This document shows positions 15,458 to 25,100 of a stretch of 64,000 nucleotides of DNA, one piece after another. The stretch's first letter is position 1. The number at the start of each line of letters is the position of its first letter. Source of the stretch: JALYUA01 sp038239305 (GTDB lineage Bacteria; Acidobacteriota; Thermoanaerobaculia; UBA5066; Gp7-AA6); the NCBI GenBank assembly GCA_038239305.1, contig JBBSEW010000008.1, forward strand, positions 18,350-82,349, given 5' to 3'. The notes under the pieces were generated by a model that ran no database searches, was not told the DNA's origin, and saw only the letters and a program-made list of their open reading frames with translations. The translations under genes and the position numbers were made by a program.

Positions 15458-16984
15458 TCAGTCTCCGATCTTGACGAGCGCGAAGAAGGACACCTTGGCC
15501 TGGGGACGAAGAACGTAGAGCCGCAGGTAGTCACCCTTGGCCGCGCCCTTGACGATCCGTCCGAAATCTTCCGTCGAGGTGACGGGCTTCCCGTTGACCT
15601 GCGTGATGATGTCGCCTTCGCGCAGGCCCGCATCCGCCGCCGGGGAGACCTCCTTGACGTGCTGCACGAAGAGGCCGTCGGCGCTCGACTCGAGGCCGGC
15701 CATCCGGCGGATGTCGGGCGTCAGGTTCTGCACGGAGATCCCCACCTTGCCGCGCGACTCGTCGCCGTTCTTCGTCTCCCTCTCGGGGTCGGCGCTCGCG
15801 TCGGCGCCGCGCTCGGCGAGGTTCACCGTGACCGGCTCTTCCTTGCCGTCGCGCACGATCGTCAGCTTGACTTTGGTTCCCGGCGCCTTCGACGAAACGT
15901 AACCGATCAGATCTCGAGTCTCCTTGACCGGAAGGTTGTCGACCCGGATGACCACGTCGCCCGGCTTGAGACCCGCCTTGTCCGCCGGCTCGCCCGGGAG
16001 AACGGACTCGACGAATGCGCCCTCCGCGCCCTTCAGCTTGAAGGCGGCGGCGACGTCGGGATCGACCGTGCGGATGTTGATACCCAGGTAGCCACGCGTC
16101 ACCTTGCCCTTGTCGCGCAGCTGCGGAAGAACCTGCTTGAGAGTGTTGATCGGCACCGCGAACCCGATGTTCTGGGCCGGTCGGAACATCGCCGTGTTGA
16201 TGCCGATGACCTCGCCGTTCACGTTGATGAGAGGGCCGCCGGAGTTTCCGAAATTGATCGCCGCATCCGTCTGAATGAAGTTCTCGAAGGACCGCGTGGC
16301 CGCATCGGCGGTCAGGCCGCTGCGCTCCTTGGCGGAGACGACTCCGACCGTGACCGTCTTGTCGAAGGTCAGCGGATCGCCGATCGCCATCACCCACTCG
16401 CCGACCCGGACCTTGTCCGAGTCGCCCAGAGGAATCGGGGTCAGCTTGCGCTTCGCGTCGATCTTGAGCAGTGCGAGGTCCGTGGCCGTGTCGCGGCCGA
16501 CGATTTTGGCCGGATAGGTCTGCTTGTTCATGCGGACCTCGACCTTTGTGGCGTTTTCGATGACGTGATTGTTGGTCACGATGAATCCGTCGTCCGAGAT
16601 GATGAATCCGGTTCCACCGGAGACTTCCTTGTGCTCCTCTTCCTCACCCCGGGGCTGATTGCGCCGCGGCCCGAAAAAGAACTCGAAGGGATCTCCCTCG
16701 CCGCTGCCGTTGCCGCCCCCGCCGAACGGGCTGTTACGACGCGCGGCGCCCTTGACGATGTCCGTCGACGTGATCGACACGACGGACGGCATCGCTTCGT
16801 CGGCGATGTCGGCAAAAGACGGCAGGATGACCGAACCCGTCCGGGTGCGCGTGGTGGTGGGGACGTCGCGCTGCGCTTCGGAGCGGGGCGTCACGTTGAC
16901 CGATCCGGCGACGACCATGCCGAAGACGACGGCGGCCGCGATCAGAACCGAAAAGGACAGAGCTCGCTTGGTGGCTTTTTGCAT
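15458..16984 (-). CDS. HtrA/DegP-family periplasmic serine protease
   Basis: 508 residues. An N-terminal hydrophobic segment (about 8-30) serves as signal or anchor. The trypsin-like domain shows the triad: His in VTNNHVIEN, Asp in ATDLALLKID, Ser in NFGNSGGPLIN. Two PDZ domains follow (about 300-395 and 410-500), joined by a charged linker. An acidic/Gly-rich loop (NSPFGGGGNGSGEGDPFEFFFG) before the catalytic domain is typical of DegP/DegQ/MucD. It degrades or refolds misfolded envelope proteins. Length and order match DegP. Confidence 0.94.
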   Translation of the reverse strand: MQKATKRALSFSVLIAAAVVFGMVVAGSVNVTPRSEAQRDVPTTTRTRTGSVILPSFADIADEAMPSVVSITSTDIVKGAARRNSPFGGGGNGSGEGDPFEFFFGPRRNQPRGEEEEHKEVSGGTGFIISDDGFIVTNNHVIENATKVEVRMNKQTYPAKIVGRDTATDLALLKIDAKRKLTPIPLGDSDKVRVGEWVMAIGDPLTFDKTVTVGVVSAKERSGLTADAATRSFENFIQTDAAINFGNSGGPLINVNGEVIGINTAMFRPAQNIGFAVPINTLKQVLPQLRDKGKVTRGYLGINIRTVDPDVAAAFKLKGAEGAFVESVLPGEPADKAGLKPGDVVIRVDNLPVKETRDLIGYVSSKAPGTKVKLTIVRDGKEEPVTVNLAERGADASADPERETKNGDESRGKVGISVQNLTPDIRRMAGLESSADGLFVQHVKEVSPAADAGLREGDIITQVNGKPVTSTEDFGRIVKGAAKGDYLRLYVLRPQAKVSFFALVKIGD

Positions 16985-17192
16985 GGGTCTTTCTTTCTCC
17001 TCAAATCATTCCCGCCCGGCTCGCGGGCCCGGGCATTTCTCGATCTTCCTCTATCCTCATGACGCCAGGGTCGCGGATCTCCTCATGCCGCCCGGGTCGC
17101 GGAACCATTTCACCCGGCTCGGGGGCCCGGCTCGATCCGGGTCACGAGGTGAAACAGCCCTTTCCCACTCCTCATTCCGGAATCGCGGTCAT

Positions 17193-17609
17193 TCAGGCGC
17201 CGAGCCCGAGCCGCTCCCGGTCGACCATGATGCACCGATCCATGGCGACGGGAATCTTCGCCTCCTCGAGCAGCCGCGCCGACTCGCCGTCGATGACGCC
17301 CTGCTGCATGAAGAAGAAACCGACTCCGCGCTCGATCGCCTGTCGGGCAATCGGCAGGACATCCTGGGAGCGCCGGAAAACGTCCACGATGTCGATCCGG
17401 ATTTCGGCGGGAATCTCGGCCAGCGACGCGTAGCAGGGCCTCCCGAGAATCGTCGCGTGCCCCGGATTGACGGGGATCACGGTGTATCCGGATTCCATGA
17501 GGTACTCCGCGATCGAGTGGGACGGCCGCGCGGGGTTGGGCGAGCACCCGACGACGGCGATGGTCGTGGCGGTCTCGAGAGCCGATCGGATCTGGGACGG
17601 ATCGTTCAA
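17193..17609 (-). CDS. CoA-binding domain protein
   Basis: 138 residues from a TTG that has AGGAGG six bases upstream. Rossmann-like CoA-binding domain: AVVGCSPNPARPSHSIAEYL, GYTVIPVNPGH, and the C-terminal GVGFFFMQQGVID plus VAMDRCIMVD. This is the stand-alone YccU/succinyl-CoA-synthetase-alpha-like fold that binds CoA or acyl-CoA; physiological role is not established. It lies between the HtrA and TonB-like genes with over 100 bp each side, so it is probably separately transcribed. Confidence 0.85.
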   Translation of the reverse strand: MNDPSQIRSALETATTIAVVGCSPNPARPSHSIAEYLMESGYTVIPVNPGHATILGRPCYASLAEIPAEIRIDIVDVFRRSQDVLPIARQAIERGVGFFFMQQGVIDGESARLLEEAKIPVAMDRCIMVDRERLGLGA

Positions 17610-17731
17610 GGGGGCCTCCTGTCCCCAGGGGGGACGGACATCGAAAACGGTCCCCTCGTCAGCGGGGACGGGCTCTGCGGGAAAAGGTTACGCGAAACCC
17701 GCGCCAGGAGCGGAAGGCTTCCGCCTTCCGG

Positions 17732-19186
17732 CTACGAGCCTCCCTGCGTCGTGCCTTCCCGGCCCGGCCGCATGTTGTAGAAGAAGGTGACGGTCACGCC
17801 CTCCTTCTCCTTGCCGGGGACTTCCTTGAGAAGGTCTTTCGGAAGCGGCTTGAAGGGGTTCGACTTTACGATCGCCTGCATCGCGGCGAAATCGAAGGGC
17901 GGGATCCCCGACCCCGAGACCAGCGTGGGATTGGCGACGCTTCCATCGACGCGAATGTCGAAGTGGATGGTCAGCTTGCCTTTCCACCCGAGCTCGGCAA
18001 GCTTCGGTATGTCCCAGTGGAGCTTGATGCGACGCACCATTTCGTCCGCGTAGGCGCCCCAGTCGTACCAGCTCGTCTCGAACGAAAGCGGCCCCGAATC
18101 CATGAATCCGCCGTTCGGATTCGGAATCCCCGCACCGCCTTCTCCCGAAGCTCCGACCCCCCTCGCGGCCTGCTCGATCGACTGCTTGAGCCCCGGCAGT
18201 CCGGTCGTCGTCGCCCCTCCCGCCGTGGGCGCGCGGAACGTGTCGGAAGCGGAGGAACGATCCTCCGCGACGGCCGTTTGGGGCGACCGCTGCGCCGAGG
18301 ACCCGTCCGCCGTTCGCGAGCCCGAGGGCTGGGCGCCTGCCGCGTTCGGATTGGGACTTCCCGGCGCGAGGCCCCGTTTTCCGGGACGGTCGGGCACGAA
18401 GGGCGAGTCGGCCTTCGGCTTCGTTCGGTCTCCCCCTCCCGCGACGCGGTTCTTGTCGGAGAGGTCCGACCGTCTGGGGTTGGCGCGCTCGGGACCCGGC
18501 GCTTCGCGATACACGATCGGGATCTGGTCGTCCGCCGTCTTCGGGCGAAAGCCGGACAGAAAATCCGGCCTTGCCCCGGCCGGCCCCCGGACGTGGTCGA
18601 CGACGAAGAGCAGAATGATGTGGAAGGCGAGGGAGATGAGGATGGCGCGCTCGACGGGGAACCCGCGATCGGGACGCCGCTCGATCTCGACAAACAGGCC
18701 GCGCGTCGGATCCGGAGGCTGCCGCGTCTCCCCGGGGCTCTCCATCCGGCGCCGCGGACCGGACGGCGCGTGAGCAAAGGCCGCGGACCGCGAGGCGGGA
18801 GCGCGGATGGCGGCGGGCGTCGGGACATAGTCCGAGAGGCCGAGCACGGTGCGGCCGCCGTTTTCGCCTGGTCGGAGAGGCGCCTCCGGCCGCGACAGAC
18901 CCGGAAGAGGTCGGCCAGCATCCCCCTCCAGGTCGAGAAAGGATCGGCCGGCGCCCGGAGAAACCGGGCCCGCGGAAAAAGAGGGGAAGGGCCGGCGGTC
19001 GCCGGGCTCGAGGTTCAGGACCGACCGGGTGATCGGCGGACCGGAGCTATCCGGTTGCGGGGAGGGCGTGCCGGAAGGCCTCGGCTTCGGAGGAATCGGA
19101 TCCACGCCGAGCCCGAGGAACGAACGGGAGGCGCGCCCTTCCCGGGCTCCGTCCTCCTCCGAATCCCTGTCCCACCATGGGCCCAA
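17732..19186 (-). CDS. TonB-like protein with repeated cytoplasmic motif
   Basis: 484 residues from a TTG with GGAGG five bases upstream. A Pro/Ser-rich N-terminal region of about 180 residues carries four copies of R-[ST]-[FV]-L-x-L at residues 21, 54, 81 and 112. One membrane helix follows (about 181-197, AILISLAFHIILLFVV), then a long Gly/Pro/Ser linker and a C-terminal TonB domain (about 385-478) with IKLHWDIPKLAELGWKGKL and VDGSVANPTLVSGSG. TonB proteins transmit proton-motive energy from ExbBD to outer-membrane receptors. An N-terminal cytoplasmic extension this long with repeats is unusual. No exbBD is adjacent. Confidence 0.8.
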   Translation of the reverse strand: MGPWWDRDSEEDGAREGRASRSFLGLGVDPIPPKPRPSGTPSPQPDSSGPPITRSVLNLEPGDRRPFPSFSAGPVSPGAGRSFLDLEGDAGRPLPGLSRPEAPLRPGENGGRTVLGLSDYVPTPAAIRAPASRSAAFAHAPSGPRRRMESPGETRQPPDPTRGLFVEIERRPDRGFPVERAILISLAFHIILLFVVDHVRGPAGARPDFLSGFRPKTADDQIPIVYREAPGPERANPRRSDLSDKNRVAGGGDRTKPKADSPFVPDRPGKRGLAPGSPNPNAAGAQPSGSRTADGSSAQRSPQTAVAEDRSSASDTFRAPTAGGATTTGLPGLKQSIEQAARGVGASGEGGAGIPNPNGGFMDSGPLSFETSWYDWGAYADEMVRRIKLHWDIPKLAELGWKGKLTIHFDIRVDGSVANPTLVSGSGIPPFDFAAMQAIVKSNPFKPLPKDLLKEVPGKEKEGVTVTFFYNMRPGREGTTQGGS

Positions 19187-19540
19187 CCTGTCCTCCGCGC
19201 TTTCTGGGGCGTGCGCTGCTCTTGCTATTCGGAGCCGTTCGGGCTTCCCGCCTCTACCGGAACCTTCTCTACCGGATCTTCATCGGATCGACCCTCGCGA
19301 TCGTCGCAGCAGCGCGGAGCCCGCTGCGGGCATTCAGGCAGTCCGGCCTTCCAGGCAGTCCGTCCTTCGGTCCCTGGTTTTTTGAGCCATGAGTACAGTC
19401 TTCCACCCCGCGGGAACGGGTTCCCGATCCTGTAACGCGAATCCGGCTCCCGGGATTTCGACCCTTGCAAGAATTCGGACACCCGAGCCGCCAGGAACGC
19501 TCTTCGCTCTTTTAAGCGACATGTATCGTAGCGGCGCGCC
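19187..19540. other. Divergent intergenic region, no gene seen
   Basis: 354 bp between the TonB-like gene and a small membrane protein transcribed the other way. I see no convincing coding frame, RNA fold or repeat array. It presumably holds both promoters; I could not pick a clear -35/-10 pair. Confidence 0.6.
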
Positions 19541-20008
19541 ATGTCGGAAGGAGACGAGTCGGGCCGCCGGATCGTGTCGATCGTCCACCTCGCGATGATC
19601 GCGACCCTCCCCTTGTACATCGGAATCCTGTGGATCGTCGCCGGCCACGCGCCGTTTCTTCGGATGATTCAGGCCCGCCCGCGCCTGCCGGAGACGCTCC
19701 TCGCGATCGGAGGGTCCGAGTGGCTCGCGGCGACGGTCGTCGGCCGCATCCTCCTGAAGGCCGGCAGAGGCCGCAAAGGGGCTGCGCAGCGGGTGCGGCG
19801 CTTTTTTCTGATCCGGATCGCCGCCGCGGAGGCGATCGCGGTGTTCGGGCTCTTCGCGGGATTCACGGGATCGGCCGGGCGCGAATATGCCCTTCTCTTC
19901 GCGGCCTCGGCCTTTGCCCTCATCGCCTCGACCCCGACCCGGTCCGCCTGGCAGCGGGCGTCGAGCGAGACGGCTGCAGCGCCACTTCCCCGGCTGACCG
20001 GGCCCTAG
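19541..20008 (+). CDS. Small integral membrane protein, unknown function
   Basis: 155 residues with about four predicted membrane helices: near 11-32 (IVSIVHLAMIATLPLYIGIL), 50-70, 88-106 and 113-128. The arrangement (hydrophilic R/K-rich loop between helices 2 and 3) suggests a four-helix bundle. I do not recognise the family. It precedes the rimP operon by about 100 bp and is separated from it by a terminator-like hairpin, so it is likely its own unit. Confidence 0.65.
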   Translation: MSEGDESGRRIVSIVHLAMIATLPLYIGILWIVAGHAPFLRMIQARPRLPETLLAIGGSEWLAATVVGRILLKAGRGRKGAAQRVRRFFLIRIAAAEAIAVFGLFAGFTGSAGREYALLFAASAFALIASTPTRSAWQRASSETAAAPLPRLTGP

Positions 20009-20083
20009 TTCGGACCACGTCGGCGGCCGCTCCGGTTGCCGGCCGGCGCCGCTTTCTGATAAAACTCACCTCTGTCGGATGTT

Positions 20084-20108
20084 GCGGGCGCAGGCCCGCT
20101 TTTTTATT
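20084..20108 (+). terminator. Terminator-like hairpin just before rimP
   Basis: A 6-bp stem GCGGGC/GCCCGC with loop GCAG followed by TTTTTT. It ends four bases before the rimP ATG. It may terminate the upstream membrane-protein transcript or act as an attenuator in the leader of the nus operon. Confidence 0.75.
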
Positions 20109-20111
20109 CGA

Positions 20112-20627
20112 ATGAAAGCGAGCGACCAAACGGTTCAGGAAGTCGCCTCGATCGCGGCGGAGAAGGGGTGTCGGCTGCTGGCGTTGGAAAACGCCGGTGT
20201 CGGCCGCTTTTCGACGCTTCGAGTCGTCCTCGAGCGGGCAAACGGGGATCCCGTAACGGTCGAAGACTGTGAAGCCGTTTCGCGGGAAGTTTCCGACCTC
20301 CTGGACCGTTCCGAGGATTTCCCCCACAAGTACACCCTGGAAGTCTCTTCGGCGGGGCTCGAACGCAAGCTCTACTCGCTCGAGGACGCGACCCGTTTCG
20401 TGGGGCGGAGGGTGCGGGTCAAGTCCGAGGAGCCGGTCACGCCCGAGCGGGTCGACCCGAGAGGGCGTGGAGCGCTCTCGCCGGCCCGGAATTTCATCGG
20501 ACGGCTCGATTCCGTGGCGGGAGACGAGCTGAGAATCGTTGATGAGGCGGAAGGCAGAATTTATAATGTCCGTTTCGGCAATATTCGAGCCGCGAGGCTC
20601 GACTTTGAGTGGCCGGAGCGGCGGTAG
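20112..20627 (+). CDS. rimP: Ribosome maturation factor RimP
   Basis: 171 residues from the ATG at 20112. Family pattern: AAEKGCRLLALENAGVG, LRVVLERANGDPVTVEDCEAVSRE, and the SSAGLERKLYSLEDATRFVG core. RimP is needed for 30S subunit maturation. The second half has a short insertion (TPERVDPRGRGALSPARNF) between beta strands of the Sm-like C-domain. First gene of the nus operon; nusA starts 25 bp after its stop. No good Shine-Dalgarno is seen, as the hairpin T-run occupies that position. Confidence 0.92.
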   Translation: MKASDQTVQEVASIAAEKGCRLLALENAGVGRFSTLRVVLERANGDPVTVEDCEAVSREVSDLLDRSEDFPHKYTLEVSSAGLERKLYSLEDATRFVGRRVRVKSEEPVTPERVDPRGRGALSPARNFIGRLDSVAGDELRIVDEAEGRIYNVRFGNIRAARLDFEWPERR

Positions 20628-20652
20628 GACGAACGAGGAGAGAGCGGTCCCG

Positions 20653-22131
20653 ATGATTATTGATCCGTCGGTCATCCGACAGGTTTCGCGCGAGAAGGAC
20701 ATCGACGCCGAAAAGATGTTCGGCGCGCTCGAAGAAGCCATGTCTTCCGCGGCTCGGAAGTACTACCACGACAAGGCCGTCATGACGTCGATCGACCGGA
20801 AGACCGGCGAGATGACGGCGTTCTCGCGGCGCACCGTCGTCGACCTGCTCGATACGGAGTCCGAAGAGCCGCCGCCGCAGATCCTGCTCGACGAGGCAAA
20901 GACGCTCATCGAAAAGCACGGAACGAAGGGCGACGTCCGGATCCTCCGCCCGGCAGCCGAAGCCGAAGAGGGCGCGCTTCCCACCGAGGTGTCCGAGGTG
21001 CAGCTCGGCGACGAGATCCGGCAGTACCGGGAGCCCGTCGGGCTGGGACGCATCGCGGCCCAGACGGCCAAGCAGGTGCTGTATCAGAAGGTCCGCGAGG
21101 CCGAACGCGACAATATCTACAACGAATACTTCCCCAAGCTGGGCGAGCTCATGAGCGGCACCGTGAAACGCTTCGAGCGCGGCGACATGATCGTCGACCT
21201 CGGCAAGACCGAGGCGATCATCCCTCGCGATCAGCAGTCCCGCGCCGAACGGTACGGGCAGGGCGAGCGGATCCGCTCGATCCTCTACGACGTGCACAAG
21301 AATCCGAAGGGACCGCAGCTCGTGCTTTCGCGCACCGATCCCCGACTCCTGATCCGGCTCTTCGAAATGGAAGTTCCGGAGATTTATGACGGCACCGTGG
21401 TGATCAAGGGCGCGGTCCGCCAGCCCGGAGAGCGCGCCAAGGTGGCCGTCCGTTCGCGCGAGCGGGACGTCGATCCGGTCGGCGCCTGCGTCGGCATGCG
21501 CGGAAGCCGCGTCCAGTCGATCATGCGCGAGCTGCACGGCGAGAAGATCGACGTCATTCTCTACTCCGAAGACCTCATCACGTTCGCTCAGAACGCGCTC
21601 GCGCCGGCGAAGATCACGCGCGTCTCCCCGATCCACCACGAGGACGCGACGATGAGCCTCGACTGCGTCGTCGAGGACGACCAGCTCTCGCTCGCGATCG
21701 GGAAAAAGGGACAGAACGTCCGCCTCGCCTCCGCGCTGATCGGAATGAAGATCGAGATCAAGGGCGAAAGCGAAGTCAAGGGCGAAGTCGCCGAGGCGCT
21801 CTCCCGCATGCTGCAGGCCTCGCGGCGCCGCCAGACCGCCCTGTCGGACGTGACGGGAATCGGTGAGAAAACCGTCGCGAAGCTGAGCGAGGCGGGCATC
21901 ACGACGCTTTCGGACCTTCTGGAGAAAAGCGTCGAGGAGCTTTCGGAGATCCCGGGAATGGGCGAGAAATCGGCCGAGAAGGTCCTGGAAGCGGCCCGCG
22001 CTTTCGAAGCGGAGCCCGAGCCGGAAGCGGATTCGGAAGAAGAGGGCGCGAGCGCCGATTCGGGCGACGGCGCGACAGACGAGAACGGCAACATTTCGGA
22101 GACGGCCGAAGAAACGACCGTCGGGGAGTAA
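20653..22131 (+). CDS. nusA: Transcription factor NusA
   Basis: 492 residues from the ATG at 20653 (MIIDPSVIRQVSREK). N-terminal RNA-polymerase-binding domain (1-125), S1 domain (about 135-200, SGTVKRFERGDMIVDLG), KH1 and KH2 (about 230-350) including GACVGMRGSRVQSI and IGKKGQNVRLASALIG. The C-terminus is a helix-hairpin-helix pair (TGIGEKTVAKLSEAGI; IPGMGEKSAEKVLEAA) and an acidic tail. NusA modulates pausing, termination and antitermination. Encoded between rimP and infB as usual; no ylxR gene lies between nusA and infB. Confidence 0.96.
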   Translation: MIIDPSVIRQVSREKDIDAEKMFGALEEAMSSAARKYYHDKAVMTSIDRKTGEMTAFSRRTVVDLLDTESEEPPPQILLDEAKTLIEKHGTKGDVRILRPAAEAEEGALPTEVSEVQLGDEIRQYREPVGLGRIAAQTAKQVLYQKVREAERDNIYNEYFPKLGELMSGTVKRFERGDMIVDLGKTEAIIPRDQQSRAERYGQGERIRSILYDVHKNPKGPQLVLSRTDPRLLIRLFEMEVPEIYDGTVVIKGAVRQPGERAKVAVRSRERDVDPVGACVGMRGSRVQSIMRELHGEKIDVILYSEDLITFAQNALAPAKITRVSPIHHEDATMSLDCVVEDDQLSLAIGKKGQNVRLASALIGMKIEIKGESEVKGEVAEALSRMLQASRRRQTALSDVTGIGEKTVAKLSEAGITTLSDLLEKSVEELSEIPGMGEKSAEKVLEAARAFEAEPEPEADSEEEGASADSGDGATDENGNISETAEETTVGE

Positions 22132-22140
22132 TCGGTTCCT

Positions 22141-25100
22141 ATGGGAAAGATCCGAGTCGAGGAATTGGCCGCGCAGATGGGGATCGGCAGCAAGGAAGTT
22201 CTCTTCCTTCTGCAGTCGATCGGCGTGGACGTGAAATCCCCCCAGGCGGCGCTCGACGAGTCGACCGTATTGGCAATTCTCCAGGGCAAGACGCACGCGC
22301 CCAAACAGCTCATCGTCCGCGACACCGAAGCGCGAGCGCCCCGGCCGCAGAAAAGCGCGCTGTCGCGCATCAAGATCGTGGAAAAGCCCCCCGCCGGAAG
22401 CGGCGAAGGGGAAGTCGAGGAGCCCGTCGCTCCCCCGAAGCGCGAGCGCACCGCGCGCGCCGCGCACCCGGCGGAGCCCGCGCGGACGGCCGTCATACCG
22501 TCCGAGCCGGACGCTCCGACGCCCGCCCCCGTCGCGGCGGCAGCGCCCGTCGCCGCGGCGGCTCCCGCGCCGGCGACACCTCCTCCGGCTGCCCTGGTCC
22601 CGCCCTCCGCGCCCGCGTCCGCTTCCGCGTCCGCATCATCCGGGAGCGCCGCTTCCGCCGTAACTTCCGCGCCGGGGACGCCCGCGGCTCCTCCGGCGGC
22701 CGCGGCCTCCGCCCCGGCAGCCCCGGCAAGCTCCGTCGCGCCGCCTTCGCCTTTGCCTTTGCCTGCGTCCGCGAGCCTGTCGGCGCCGGGCCGCCCGTCC
22801 ATCCCCCCCGCCCCGCTCGTCATGGGTCCGGATGGCAAACCTGTTCCGCGCCGGATCGTTCTGCCTCCGAAGCCGATCATTCCGCCTCGCCCGACATACC
22901 CGGCGCGTCCCACCGGGCCGGCCGGACCCCTCGCCGGCGCTCCCGGACGCCCGATGGGCCCGGCGGCGGGTACTTCGCGCCCAATGGGCCCCGCCTCCGG
23001 AAACCGGCCGATGGGCCCGGCGGGCCGGCCCCTCGGTCCGTCCGGACCGTCGGTCTATCGCCCCGCCCCCGGCGGCCCGGGCGCTCGACCGCTCGGCGGG
23101 CCTCCCCGTCCGGGCGGTGGTCCCGGCCGTCCCGCGGGGCCGCTCGGACGCCCGACCGGCCCGGCCGCCTCGCGCGGCGGAGCCGTGCCGGCGGTGCCTG
23201 GAGCCGAACGGCCGACGATCAAGCGGAAGAAGGATGACAAGGAAGACGCCAAGAAGACCGCCAAGAAGGGCGGAGCAAAGCCGAAGATCACGGTCGCGGA
23301 CGAGGTGGACCTGCGGGACTTCGTCGGGACCTACGAGGAAGACACATACTCGGACATCTCGCTTCCGTTGATCGAAAAGACCGCGGAAGGCGAGGAAACG
23401 CCCGTAGCCGTCCGACCCGTCTCCAAGTCTGCACTCCGTCGCGCCTCGAAGGAGACGCGCACCCACGACTCCGGCAAGCTCCTCGAATTCAAGAAACCCC
23501 TGCCCACGGGCCCCGTGTTTCTCTCGGAAGGTGTCACGGTCAAGGAGCTTTCCGAGAAGCTCGGCGTGCTCGCCAAGGACATCCTGCGGCTGCTCATGCA
23601 GCGCGGAATGATGGCCACCGTCAATCAGCCGCTCGACGCCGCCACCGCGATCCAGATCGCGAAGGAAGTCGGAGCGGAAGCCGCGGTGGTTTCCTTCGAG
23701 GAGGAGCTCGAGCTCGCCCGATCCTCCACGCAGACGTCGGCGGCGGCCGAAGGAACGGGCAAGGAAGCCCGCGTTCCGCGCGCCCCCGTCGTGACCGTCA
23801 TGGGCCACGTCGACCATGGCAAGACGTCACTGCTCGACGCGATCCGTCAGGAAAACGTGGCGGGCGGCGAGGCCGGCGGCATCACGCAGCACATCGGCGC
23901 TTACCGGGTCGAATCGCACGGCAAGCCGATCGTATTTCTCGACACACCCGGCCATGAGGCGTTTACTTCCATGCGCGCCCGAGGAGCCAAGGCCACGGAC
24001 ATCGTCGTGCTCGTCGTCGCGGCCGATGACGGCGTCATGCCGCAGACCATCGAGGCGATCGATCACGCCCGGGCGGCGAAGGTTCCGATCATCGTCGCGA
24101 TCAACAAGATCGACAAGGCCAACGCGAACACCGACCGCGTCAAGAAGGAGCTCGCCGACCGCGGCGTGCTGCTCGAGTCGTGGGGCGGCGAGGTTCCCTC
24201 GGCCGAGATCTCCGCGCTTAAGAAGCAGGGGATCGACCATCTCCTGGAGCTCATCCAGCTCGTATCGGAAATGTCGGAGCTCACCGCGCCCGCCGTTTCG
24301 GAGGCGCGAGGCGTGGTTCTCGAGGCGCGGCGCGAAGTGGGACGAGGGAACATCGCGACCGTCCTCGTGCAGGCCGGCAATCTCAAGGTCGGCGAGGTCT
24401 TCTTCGCCGGTTCCGTGTTCGGCCGCGTCCGCTCGATGCAGGACGACCGGGGCGCCAAGCTCGACGTCGCGGGCCCGGCGACTCCGGTCGAGGTGACCGG
24501 CTTCGAGGATCTGCCTTCGGCCGGGGACACCTTCCAGGTGGTCGAGGACGAGGCGAAAGCTCGCTCCGTCGTCGCCTTCCGGCAGGCCAAGGACCGGGAG
24601 AAGGCAATGGCCGCGTCCTCCAAGTTCTCCCTGGATCAGCTCTTCAGTAAGATCCAGGAAGGGCGCGTCAAGGAGCTCGGCATCGTCCTGAAGGCGGATG
24701 TCGTCGGATCGGTCGAGGTGCTGAGCCAGGCGCTCAAGAACCTGTCCAACGAAAAGGTCAAAGTCTCGGTCCTCCACGCCGGCGTCGGGGCGATCAACAT
24801 CAACGATGTCCTCCTCGCCTCCGCGTCGAAGGCGATCATCGTCGGGTTCAACGTGCGCCCGGAGCGCAAGGCCGAGCAGGAAGCGGAGAAGGTGGGAGTC
24901 GAGATCCGCCTCCACACCGTCATCTACAACGTGACCGACGAGATCAAGGCGGCCATGGAAGGCCTGCTCGATCCGACCCTCAAGGAAGTGGCCCAGGGCC
25001 GCGCGGAGGTCCGGAACACGTTCAAGGTGCCGAAGTTCGGCATCGTCGCGGGCTGCTACATCACCGAGGGCTCGATCAGCCGCAGCTCGAAGGTCCGACT

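Noticed and set aside
15659..17062. 467-codon plus-strand frame opposite the HtrA gene
   Set aside because: Antisense shadow of a well-supported protease gene.
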